Source of the DNA: Hyphomonas sp. UBA5111
GTDB taxonomy: Bacteria > Pseudomonadota > Alphaproteobacteria > Caulobacterales > Hyphomonadaceae
DNA: 14,809 nucleotides
Direction: 5' to 3'
Assembly: GCA_002414505.1 (NCBI GenBank)
Contig: DHZF01000046.1
Coordinates: 13,373 to 28,181 of the forward strand
Positions within the stretch are counted from its first letter, which is position 1. Each line of letters opens with the position of its first letter. The translations under genes were made by a program, and so were the position numbers. Below, in pieces: positions 1-6,274 of this stretch. A model generated the notes under the pieces. It worked only from the letters and a program-made list of their open reading frames with translations, was not told the DNA's origin and searched no databases.

Positions 1-132
1 GCCACAGCCCGACGGGCCGATGATGCCAATGATCTCGCCGCGGCGGATATCGAGGTCCAGATGCTCATGCACGACATGACTGCCATAGGCCGTCTTGAGG
101 TCGCGAATGCGAATGATGATGTCGTCGGTCAA
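1..132 (-). CDS. mlaF: ABC transporter ATP-binding protein, MlaF/Ttg2A-like (5' end only)
   Basis: Only the first 44 codons are present; the gene runs off the left edge. The translation begins TDDIIIRIRDLKTAYGS and ends with IGPSGCG, the start of a Walker A loop (GPSGCGKST in the family). The start appears to be TTG at 132-130, overlapping the TGA stop of the upstream permease gene by 4 bases (TTGA). No ATG or GTG is available in frame, so this coupled TTG start is the best choice. Placement directly downstream of MlaE identifies it as the cytoplasmic ATPase driving the Mla lipid transporter. The MlaD substrate-binding gene would be expected next, outside the window. The ATPase call is firm. 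The Mla assignment rests on the neighbour. Confidence 0.85.
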   Translation of the reverse strand, partial: MTDDIIIRIRDLKTAYGSHVVHEHLDLDIRRGEIIGIIGPSGCG

Positions 133-1253
133 ATGTCCATCTCCATGTAGAAGATGGCGAACAGCGCATCGATCACGATGATCGAGAAGATGGCCTGCAC
201 AACGGAAGTGGTCGTCTTGCTGCCGAGCGACTGGACGCTGCCGCCGACATTCAGGCCCTGACGGCAGGCAATCAATGCTACCACAAAGCCGAACACGGGC
301 GCCTTCGACATGCCGACCCAGAACTGGTCCAGCGGCACATTCGACTGCAGACGGTCAAGAAACAGCGCCGGATTGATGTCCAGGGCCAGCCAGCCAACAA
401 TGACGCCGCCCGCAATGCCCGCCAGAGTGGAGACAAAGGTCAGCACCGGCGTTGTCACCACCATGGCGATGATGCGCGGCGCCACCAGCACGTCCATCGG
501 CTTCAGGCCGAGCGTCTGCATGGCGTCGATTTCCTGGCGCATCTTCATTGTGCCGATCTGGGCGGTGAAGGACGAATTGGTCCTGCCGGCCAGAACGATG
601 CCGGTCATGATGACGCCCAGCTCGCGCAGCATGGCAAAGCCGATCAGCTCGACCACGAAGATTTCAGAGCCAAGGTCGCGCAGCGTGGTCGCGCCGATAA
701 ACGCCACCACCATGCCGACGAAGAACGAAAGAAAGGCGATGATCGGCATGGCATCGAGGCCTGCCTCTTCCATCACCGAGACAATCGAGGTCCAGCGCAA
801 CTTCCACGGGGTCAGGACAAGCCGGAACGTCGTCACCAGCGTTTCCCCCAGAAAGGCCAAGGTGTCCTTGGCTTCGCTGAGCAAATTCATGAAGCCGCGG
901 CCGGTCCGCTCCAACATGTCGACCAGTCCACCATGCGGAGGCCGCTTCGGCTCTTCCACGTCGGTCACGGCATGGACCTGACCGATCAGGTTTTCGGCGT
1001 TCGCGTGATCGCCCTCGATCCGGGCAGGCTCCTCGGAGAGCTGGCGCAAGGTCCGGTCGATCACGAAGGCGCCGGCGGTGTCGAGGCTGCCGAGCGCTGA
1101 AGCGTCGAGCACCAAGGCGCCCTGCCCTTCAAGCTCGCGCAATTCATCATCGACAAATTGCACTGTGCGCACCGTCCAGTCTCCCGAGACACGGAGGATG
1201 GTCTGTTCGCCGCTGGTTTCCAGCGCGAATTCGGGGGTGCTAGGGTTTGCCAT
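129..1253 (-). CDS. mlaE: MlaE-family lipid ABC transporter permease with N-terminal STAS domain
   Basis: 374-residue inner-membrane permease of the Mla (Ttg2/Yrb) system, which moves phospholipids between inner and outer membrane. Residues about 1-100 form a STAS-like domain: the stretch LVLDASALGSLDTAG at 47-61 matches the STAS signature. Residues about 115-374 are the MlaE domain with five to six hydrophobic segments. The family hallmark is at 211-249 (ELGVIMTGIVLAGR, then FTAQIGTMKMRQEIDAM, TLG). Classical MlaE proteins are about 260 residues; the extra length is the STAS fusion, which is known in alphaproteobacteria, where a separate MlaB may be unnecessary. The start ATG at 1253 has only a weak purine stretch (AGAAAAG) upstream, not a strong Shine-Dalgarno. 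It is followed by mlaF with a 4-base overlap and diverges from the epimerase gene across about 90 bp. Confidence 0.93.
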   Translation of the reverse strand: MANPSTPEFALETSGEQTILRVSGDWTVRTVQFVDDELRELEGQGALVLDASALGSLDTAGAFVIDRTLRQLSEEPARIEGDHANAENLIGQVHAVTDVEEPKRPPHGGLVDMLERTGRGFMNLLSEAKDTLAFLGETLVTTFRLVLTPWKLRWTSIVSVMEEAGLDAMPIIAFLSFFVGMVVAFIGATTLRDLGSEIFVVELIGFAMLRELGVIMTGIVLAGRTNSSFTAQIGTMKMRQEIDAMQTLGLKPMDVLVAPRIIAMVVTTPVLTFVSTLAGIAGGVIVGWLALDINPALFLDRLQSNVPLDQFWVGMSKAPVFGFVVALIACRQGLNVGGSVQSLGSKTTTSVVQAIFSIIVIDALFAIFYMEMDI

Positions 1254-1342
1254 GCTAATACTTTTCTACCTGACCACCCTATCCAAACATGCTTAAGACC
1301 TGAAAAGCAGGATTGTTCAAATTTCACCTATCAGGACCATAT

Positions 1343-2326
1343 ATGGGCCAGCGAACACTTGAAATTACTGATATTTCTTCACCCCTGAAGGCGGCGTTTA
1401 CCATTTCGCGTGGGGCGAAGACCAGCGCGGAGACAATTCGGGTCACACTCCGGGAGGGCGACGCCATCGGGCGCGGCGAATGCGTGCCTTATCCCCGCTA
1501 TGGCGAAACCCAGTCCGGCGTGCGCGCCGCCATCGAAGCGCTGCGCGCCCGGATCGAGGGCGGCCTGAGCCGCGAGGCGTTGCAGGCCGAGATGCCGGCC
1601 GGCGCGGCGCGGTGCGCGCTGGACTGCGCCTTGTGGGATCTGGAAGCCAAGCAAAGCGGCCGTCCGGTCTGGAAACTCGCAGGCCTGCCGGAGCCCAAGC
1701 CGATCGAGACCGCGGTCACTGTCAGCCTCGACACGGCAGAGGCGATGGCCGAGGCCGCGCGCTCGAAGCCGAGCCGGCTACTGAAACTGAAACTCGGCGG
1801 CCCGGAAGATCTGGAACGGATCGAAGCGGTTCATGCGGCCCGGCCCGATGCGCGCCTGATCGTGGATGGCAATGAAGGCCTGCTGCCGGAGCAATTCCCC
1901 TCCATCGTCAAACGCGCGGCGGACCTTGGCGTCGTGCTGATCGAACAACCCTTCCCGGCGGGCAAGGATGAAGCCCTGCTCCGCCGCCCCGGTGCGGTCT
2001 CGGTCTGCGCGGATGAGAGCGCCCATACGAGCGCCGAGATCCAGGACCTCTCCCGCCGCTATGATGCGGTAAACGTGAAGCTCGACAAGACCGGCGGCCT
2101 GACCGAAGCGATCCGCATGGTGCAGGCCGCGCGCGACAGCGGGCTGGGCGTGCTGGTCGGTTGCATGGTGGGCGGATCATTGTCGATAGCGCCGGCTGTG
2201 CTGCTCGCCGGGCTTGCGGACGCCGCAGACCTCGACGGGCCACTCTGGCTCGCCGAGGACATTGCGCATGGCCTGACCTATACAGACGGACAGATCAGTC
2301 CCCCAGAGCGGGCGCTCTGGGGATAG
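1343..2326 (+). CDS. Enolase-superfamily dipeptide epimerase (L-Ala-D/L-Glu epimerase type; possibly DgcA-like racemase)
   Basis: 327-residue cytoplasmic enzyme of the muconate-lactonizing subgroup. Catalytic features are visible: Lys148-Leu-Lys150 (KLK), metal ligands Asp175 (VDGNE), Glu201 (IEQP) and Asp224 (ADES), and the opposite-face base Lys246 (NVKLDKTGG). GCMVGGS at 273-279 and DLDGP at 297-301 are typical of Ala-Glu epimerases. The ATG at 1343 is chosen because AGGA at 1333-1336 is spaced six bases upstream; an in-frame TTG at 1313 lacks such a site. Ala-Glu epimerases help recycle murein peptide L-Ala-D-Glu. Close alphaproteobacterial homologues are also described as N-acetyl-D-Glu racemases (DgcA), but no DgcN-type partner lies beside it, so the substrate is left open. 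It is a single-gene unit, convergent with the acyl-CoA-dehydrogenase-like gene. Confidence 0.9.
   Translation: MGQRTLEITDISSPLKAAFTISRGAKTSAETIRVTLREGDAIGRGECVPYPRYGETQSGVRAAIEALRARIEGGLSREALQAEMPAGAARCALDCALWDLEAKQSGRPVWKLAGLPEPKPIETAVTVSLDTAEAMAEAARSKPSRLLKLKLGGPEDLERIEAVHAARPDARLIVDGNEGLLPEQFPSIVKRAADLGVVLIEQPFPAGKDEALLRRPGAVSVCADESAHTSAEIQDLSRRYDAVNVKLDKTGGLTEAIRMVQAARDSGLGVLVGCMVGGSLSIAPAVLLAGLADAADLDGPLWLAEDIAHGLTYTDGQISPPERALWG
2301..2322. terminator. Perfect hairpin at the junction of two convergent genes
   Basis: CCCCAGAGCG and CGCTCTGGGG form ten perfect base pairs around a GG centre. The hairpin lies within the last codons of the epimerase gene, ends one base before its TAG stop, and sits 15 bp past the stop of the convergent gene. 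No T-tract follows on either strand, so classical intrinsic termination is not clearly supported. It may act as a bidirectional transcription barrier or protect mRNA 3' ends. Confidence 0.45.
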
Positions 2327-2336
2327 ACTCGCAAGC

Positions 2337-3461
2337 TCAGCTCGCGACGGGCGTCAGTCCGAGCGCAACGCGGCCGGAAAACATCTGCTGACGCTTTTCC
2401 GGCAGCGGATGGATCTGACCGGCATGCGCATCGCGCAGCAGGCGTTCAATGCCCGCCTTGCGCATGAAGCCGGCCCCGCCGGTAACTTCCAGCGCCTTCT
2501 CGGCCACACCGATGACCGCATGGGCGCAGATCGTCTTGCGCGACAGGACCTGACTGGTCAGCACTTCATTCGGCATGAAGGCGAGATCATCACATAGCTC
2601 GATCATGGAGTCGGTCGCCATCTGCGCGGTAACGAGCAGGTTCTGCATCTCGCCGAGCTGGAGCACCGTGATCGGATCATCCGCCTTGCTTTTCGCCTTC
2701 TCGGTCGCGACCGAAGCCGCCTTTTCCGCAAGGCCTGTATAAACTGACATGATCAGCGGCAGGGCCACGGTGACAATCACATTGAACGCGCCGTGGAACG
2801 GCCCGCGCGGGCGTTTGAGGCCGACGGCCGCATCCGATACGAACACCTTGTTGAAGCGGATCGTCTGAGACCCCGTTGCCCGCATGCCCATGGCCTGCCA
2901 GTCATCCAGCATCTCCACGCCGTCGGCCTTCAGGGAGACCGGAAAATGCAGCACGCTCGGCCCCTCCTCCGGGCAATCATAGGCGCAGGAGGTGATGGCA
3001 ATATCGCCGCAGGGCGACCCGCTGCCAAAGGGCTTTACCGCATTGATCAGATACCCGCCGTCGACCTTTTCCGCCGACCCATTGGAGTCCAGCCAGTCAT
3101 TTGCGCCAGTACTGACGAGCACGAGTTCCCCGGCGAGAACCTTTTCCAGCAGGGCCTCACCCGGCTTGCCGTCTTCAAAATTCTTGCGCGCCGCCGAGAC
3201 GAGATGCTGGTGCATGGAAACGGCCAGCGCGGTAGACGGACAATCCTGGGCGAGACGGCGCAGGAACGCGCACATCTCACGATGCGAAACTCCCTCACCG
3301 CCCAGGGCGACGGGCACTTGCGCGGAAAACACCTTGCGCGCCTTCAACGCCTCATAATTCTCGTGAACGAATTCGTCCTTGCACTCGAATTCGGCGGACT
3401 TGTCTGAAAACAAGCTGCCCAATCCAATGGCAGCGTCTACAATTTGTGTGTCGAATGGCAT
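2337..3461 (-). CDS. Acyl-CoA dehydrogenase-family flavoprotein
   Basis: 374 residues with the three-part acyl-CoA dehydrogenase layout: a helical N-terminal domain (about 1-110), a middle beta domain with GDIAITSCA (152-160) and DWQAMGMRATGSQTI (187-201, the flavin/substrate loop), and a C-terminal helical domain with EVTGGAGFMRKAGIERLLRD (325-344). Members are FAD enzymes that oxidise acyl-CoA or, in the DszC/HsaA-like branch, hydroxylate with reduced flavin. After LLRDAHAGQ the usual catalytic-Glu motif (YEGT in medium-chain enzymes) is replaced by IHPLPEKRQ, so simple alpha-beta dehydrogenation is not assured. The start ATG at 3461 is preceded by AGGGGA at seven-base spacing. It follows the tautomerase gene by 66 bp, probably in one transcript. 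Family call firm, reaction unknown. Confidence 0.88.
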   Translation of the reverse strand: MPFDTQIVDAAIGLGSLFSDKSAEFECKDEFVHENYEALKARKVFSAQVPVALGGEGVSHREMCAFLRRLAQDCPSTALAVSMHQHLVSAARKNFEDGKPGEALLEKVLAGELVLVSTGANDWLDSNGSAEKVDGGYLINAVKPFGSGSPCGDIAITSCAYDCPEEGPSVLHFPVSLKADGVEMLDDWQAMGMRATGSQTIRFNKVFVSDAAVGLKRPRGPFHGAFNVIVTVALPLIMSVYTGLAEKAASVATEKAKSKADDPITVLQLGEMQNLLVTAQMATDSMIELCDDLAFMPNEVLTSQVLSRKTICAHAVIGVAEKALEVTGGAGFMRKAGIERLLRDAHAGQIHPLPEKRQQMFSGRVALGLTPVAS

Positions 3462-3493
3462 GTCTGGTCCCCTGCCGTGGAAAGAAGATGAGG

Positions 3494-3529
3494 GACGCCG
3501 CCCGATGCGGCGCCCCGGAAAGCGGCGTC
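3494..3529 (-). other. Intercistronic inverted repeat between tautomerase and dehydrogenase-like genes
   Basis: GACGCCGC (3494-3501) and GCGGCGTC (3522-3529) are perfect 8-bp inverted arms. The second arm overlaps the tautomerase stop codon. An alternative shorter hairpin uses CGCCGC (3496-3501) and GCGGCG (3507-3512) around CCGAT. There is no T-tract. It could stabilise or process the mRNA, or partly attenuate transcription into the downstream gene. Confidence 0.35.
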
Positions 3530-3758
3530 AGGCGAGCGCGGGCTCGGCCTTTGCCATGGCCTGAACATCTGCCGCGCTGAGCAGGTGTCCGCCAATTCCC
3601 CAGTCCCCCTGTTCGATCTCGTTGATGCGAACCCAGGTGACGGAGCGCAGCGCTTCGCCTTCGATTCCGACCATTGTGTCGGTGACCTTGGTGATGATGT
3701 CCGCCTTCTGAGCGGGGGTGAACACGTCCTTGATAACATCGATTGTGACGAGTGGCAT
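3528..3758 (-). CDS. 4-oxalocrotonate tautomerase-like small protein
   Basis: 76 residues, the usual size for the family. After Met removal the protein begins [10 protein letters not shown], giving the N-terminal proline that serves as general base in tautomerases. [12 protein letters not shown] aligns with the family's FGIGGE segment, with Trp in place of Phe50. The start ATG at 3758 is preceded by AGGAG at seven-base spacing and gives the catalytic proline. An upstream in-frame start at 3800 would bury that proline, and an out-of-frame ATG six bases upstream is ignored. Arg11 and Arg39 of classical 4-oxalocrotonate tautomerase are not evident in my hand alignment (Val and Thr there), though Arg44 lies nearby, so the substrate is probably different. 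It is first gene of a likely two-gene unit, divergent from the HxlR regulator. Confidence 0.87.
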   Translation of the reverse strand: MPLVTIDVIKDVFTPAQKADIITKVTDTMVGIEGEALRSVTWVRINEIEQGDWGIGGHLLSAADVQAMAKAEPALA

Positions 3759-3829
3759 TTCATTTCTCCTATTTGAATCGTGACCGGACGATCCGGCCAT
3801 GGGAGAAAATTGCGTGAAATGTGATTTTG

Positions 3830-3895
3830 TTTATAGTTCACACGTTGAAGCAACGCACTTCAGAATCTAAAGTAACTCACTTCAAAAGCTATATT
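3830..3895. promoter_or_regulatory. Divergent tautomerase/HxlR regulatory region with repeated operator-like sites
   Basis: This AT-richer stretch holds a direct repeat, AACGCACTTCAGAA (3852-3865) and AACTCACTTCAAAA (3874-3887), 12 of 14 identical and 22 bp apart, about two helical turns. The first copy is also half of an inverted repeat, TGAAG-N7-CTTCA (3846-3862), overlapping CGTTG-AAG-CAACG (3843-3855). Toward the tautomerase, TATAAA (3830-3835, read on minus) could be a -10 box with the repeats over its -35 region. Toward hxlR, TTGAAG-17-TAAAGT (3845-3873) or TATATT (3890-3895) could be promoter elements. A further short inverted repeat, CCGGA-CGA-TCCGG (3784-3796), lies in the tautomerase leader. 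Binding by the adjacent regulator is inferred. Confidence 0.45.
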
Positions 3896-3912
3896 GCCCG
3901 TCTTGTTCAGTA

Positions 3913-3927
3913 TTGGGAGGCTCCCAA
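3913..3927 (+). promoter_or_regulatory. Palindrome covering the Shine-Dalgarno and start of the HxlR gene
   Basis: TTGGGAG-G-CTCCCAA is a perfect 7-bp-arm palindrome. It contains the ribosome-binding site GGGAGG (3915-3920), and its last base is the A of the ATG. It fixes the start at 3927 and may be an autoregulatory operator or a fold that hides the ribosome-binding site. Confidence 0.5.
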
Positions 3928-4628
3928 TGAAATACGGCCAGTTCTGTCCTATCGCCAAGGCGACCGAGATCCTTGGCGAGAAATGGACCATCATCATCCT
4001 GCGTGAGATTCTCATGGGGGGCTGTCGTTTCAACACGTTGCAGCGCGGCCTCGGCGGCATTTCGCCGGCCTTGCTGACCAGCCGCCTGAAATCCCTGGAA
4101 GAGCAAGGCATGGTCGTCCGCCGCAAGGTGTCCGGCCAGAAAGGGTATGAATATTACCCCACCGAGGCGTGCCAGGCCTTGCTGCCCGTCCTCATTTCCA
4201 TGGGCGAATGGGGTCTCATCTGGGCCCGGCACAATGTGCTGGACGAGGATTTCGACGTCGATTTCCTGATTTTCTACCTCGAACGCAGCGTCGATCCATC
4301 AAAACTGATTGGCAATGAGAGCGTGATCCGGTTCAAATTCACCGACCTCACCGAACAGAGCGACTATTGGCTGCTGGTCAAGAATGAGAATATCGACCTC
4401 TGCCTCAAGGATCCGGGCAAGGATGTGGACGTCTATTTCACCTGCACCATCCGCACCATGCATGATGTCTGGATGGGCGACCGCACCTATCGCGACGCGA
4501 TCAAGTCAGGCGATCTCTACGTGCATGGCGAACCCAGCCTGACGCGGAATATCAGCTCCTGGCTGCGACCCAGTATATTTGGCGAGTCGAAGCGCGCGCC
4601 GATACCCGCGACAGACCAGCTGGCCTAG
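3927..4628 (+). CDS. HxlR-family transcriptional regulator with C-terminal SCP2-like domain
   Basis: 233 residues. Residues 1-105 are a complete HxlR/MarR-like winged helix: MKYGQFCPIAKATEILGEKW with the family's N-terminal Cys7, TIIILREILMGGCRFNTLQ, GISPALLTSRLKSLEEQGMV (recognition-helix region) and YYPTEACQALLPVL (wing). HxlR proteins are usually 110-150 residues, so about 115 C-terminal residues are extra. Their pattern (LCLKDPGKDVDVYFTC, MHDVWMGDRTYRDAIKSGDLYVHGE) resembles SCP2/sterol-carrier-like folds, suggesting binding of a hydrophobic ligand. The start at 3927 has GGGAGG at six-base spacing and yields the normal HxlR N-terminus; an upstream in-frame start at 3894 is unlikely. It is divergent from the tautomerase gene, which it probably controls. 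Its stop shares CTAG with the convergent neighbour. DNA-binding call firm, SCP2 similarity by eye. Confidence 0.9.
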   Translation: MKYGQFCPIAKATEILGEKWTIIILREILMGGCRFNTLQRGLGGISPALLTSRLKSLEEQGMVVRRKVSGQKGYEYYPTEACQALLPVLISMGEWGLIWARHNVLDEDFDVDFLIFYLERSVDPSKLIGNESVIRFKFTDLTEQSDYWLLVKNENIDLCLKDPGKDVDVYFTCTIRTMHDVWMGDRTYRDAIKSGDLYVHGEPSLTRNISSWLRPSIFGESKRAPIPATDQLA

Positions 4629-5737
4629 CCGGCCCCGTCGAGAATATCCCGGAAGCCGCTCGGGGCGTGCGGGCCCATGAACAATTGCTCGAATGCGCCG
4701 ATGCCTTCCGAAGCCAAGCCACCCGGCCCTTCATGCCGCGCGCGGGCAATGGCCTGGATGTGGAGATTCTCAGGCTGTTGCCACGACATCTTCTCCGGTT
4801 CGTAATCCTCGCGCAGGACCGACAGCTGGTCGCCATGATAGGAGCCATGCTTGCGTTCGGGATGGCCATAGCCGATGCCTTTCATCAGGAAGGTCCCGAA
4901 CGGCTCGAAGCTGACCGTATGCGGATTGCCTTGCCCATCCTCGACATGCAGCTTGGCCGATTTCATCCGGCGCGTTCCGGGCGTATAATTGATATCCATG
5001 TGCGGTTTGTCCAGATGGACCAGCTCGCCCTGCCCGGCGCCATCCATGGCCAGCACGGCGCGGGTGTTCCACGGCTCACCCGCCTCATCATGGTTCACAT
5101 GATAGAACATTGAGAGGTTGGGGAAATTCGTCGGGGTCCAGATCCAGTAGAATTGCGGCGGCAGCGGCGGGATCAGCGGCTGGGTGTCCTGCGCGCCGAT
5201 CGGGCGCACACCCCAGCTGCGGTCGCGCGTGCCGGTCCATGTTTCCGGCGAGACCGCAATCTCCTGTCCATCAAGGCGCAGCGTGCCGGACCAGCGGCCA
5301 TTCTGCGTCATGCGGGTGACGTCCATCAGCATGCGCGGCCCCTGCCGGCGCGTGAAGCGCGGCTCCTCGATTGGAAAGGCGCGGCCCTCGAATTCCAGAT
5401 CGAGCGCGATGCCTTCAGTCTCTTCCACTTTCAGCCGGATACGCTTCAGCGGTTCGAGCACTTCGACCGAGAACCCGCCGACATAAGTGTCCATCCGCTC
5501 CATATTGAGCGGCCGCGAGAAAAAGACCGAATGCTGCTTGCCGCCGCGCAGCACCGAGACCGCCGCGTCGATAATGTTCAGATGCGGATAAATACCCATC
5601 GCCGCCGCAAAGAAGGTTTCGCCATCCGGGGAATAGCCATTGAAGAAGTAGCGGTCATAGAAATTTCGGTCGGAGCCTGAAAAGGCGATAGGTTCCGGGG
5701 TCTGGTGAATCGGATATTCGTCTCCGGCGGTGAGCAT
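4625..5737 (-). CDS. Conserved protein of unknown function, CrtC/AttH-like beta-rich fold
   Basis: 370 residues with no signal peptide or membrane segment. The sequence is rich in beta-strand patterns and carries conserved-looking blocks: TGTRDRSWGVRP (168-179), PQFYWIWTPTNFPN (194-207), GIGYGHPERKHGSYHG (287-302) and FEQLFMGPHAPSGF (349-362). The RDxSWGxR motif recalls hydroxyneurosporene-synthase (CrtC) and AttH lipocalin-like proteins, so a role on a hydrophobic or terpenoid-like substrate is possible but not shown. The ATG at 5737 is preceded by AAGGA with suitable spacing; the open frame extends further upstream but without a good ribosome site and across the divergent thioesterase gene. 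It ends tail to tail with the HxlR gene, overlapping by four bases. Confidence 0.75.
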   Translation of the reverse strand: MLTAGDEYPIHQTPEPIAFSGSDRNFYDRYFFNGYSPDGETFFAAAMGIYPHLNIIDAAVSVLRGGKQHSVFFSRPLNMERMDTYVGGFSVEVLEPLKRIRLKVEETEGIALDLEFEGRAFPIEEPRFTRRQGPRMLMDVTRMTQNGRWSGTLRLDGQEIAVSPETWTGTRDRSWGVRPIGAQDTQPLIPPLPPQFYWIWTPTNFPNLSMFYHVNHDEAGEPWNTRAVLAMDGAGQGELVHLDKPHMDINYTPGTRRMKSAKLHVEDGQGNPHTVSFEPFGTFLMKGIGYGHPERKHGSYHGDQLSVLREDYEPEKMSWQQPENLHIQAIARARHEGPGGLASEGIGAFEQLFMGPHAPSGFRDILDGAG

Positions 5738-5842
5738 GGCGTTTCCTTCCTTCGCGTCACCACTTGGCGGGCAACGTCCTGCCGATAGGGTGAACGAGGC
5801 AGACACGCGGTTCAAGACGTGACGCAAAGGGAGGGCCCCGAA

Positions 5843-6274
5843 TTGACGAGCAAGATGACGGCTGAGGAAGCCAACACATTCCTGGGAGGCGCGTTCGACA
5901 CGCATGCGTCCCGCAGCGAGGTGACTTTGATGGAAGAGGGCCGCGCCGTGGTGCGACTGGTTGCCGACTCGACCCATCTCCGCCCCGGTGGCTATATCTC
6001 CGGGCCGACCCAGATGTCGCTGGTCGACACGGCCGCCTATATGGCGGTGATGACGAAGACAGGCCATGAACCGATGACGGTGACCAGCAATCTCAGCATC
6101 AATTTCCTGCGCCCCTGCATTGGCGACGTCGTTGTGGTGGATGCGCGGATCATGAAGATCGGCCAAGCCCTCGCCGTGATGGATGTCGATGTGCGGATCG
6201 AAGGCGCAGAGAAACCGTCCAGCCACGCCGTGGTGACATATGCGATCCCCCGGGAACGGAGCGGCATGGCATGA
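5843..6274 (+). CDS. PaaI-type hotdog-fold thioesterase
   Basis: About 143 residues with the single hotdog domain of acyl-CoA thioesterases. HLRPGGYISGPTQMSLVDTAAYMAVM (split at 45-55 and 56-70) gives the central helix with Asp62 in the position of the usual acidic catalytic residue. TSNLSINFLRPCIGD (81-95) is the typical strand following it, and AVVTYAIP closes the fold. The common PaaI HGG is replaced by ISGP, so substrate range may differ. The best start is TTG at 5843, eight bases after a strong AGGGAGG; GTG at 5819 lies upstream of that site and ATG at 5855 is too far from it. The stop overlaps the DUF423 start by ATGA, implying translational coupling. It diverges from the CrtC-like gene. 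Confidence 0.85.
   Translation: MTSKMTAEEANTFLGGAFDTHASRSEVTLMEEGRAVVRLVADSTHLRPGGYISGPTQMSLVDTAAYMAVMTKTGHEPMTVTSNLSINFLRPCIGDVVVVDARIMKIGQALAVMDVDVRIEGAEKPSSHAVVTYAIPRERSGMA

Noticed and set aside
310..981. 223-codon plus-strand open frame opposite mlaE
   Set aside because: It is antisense to a clear MlaE coding region, and its product is Ser/Thr/Met-rich low-complexity sequence typical of a shadow frame.
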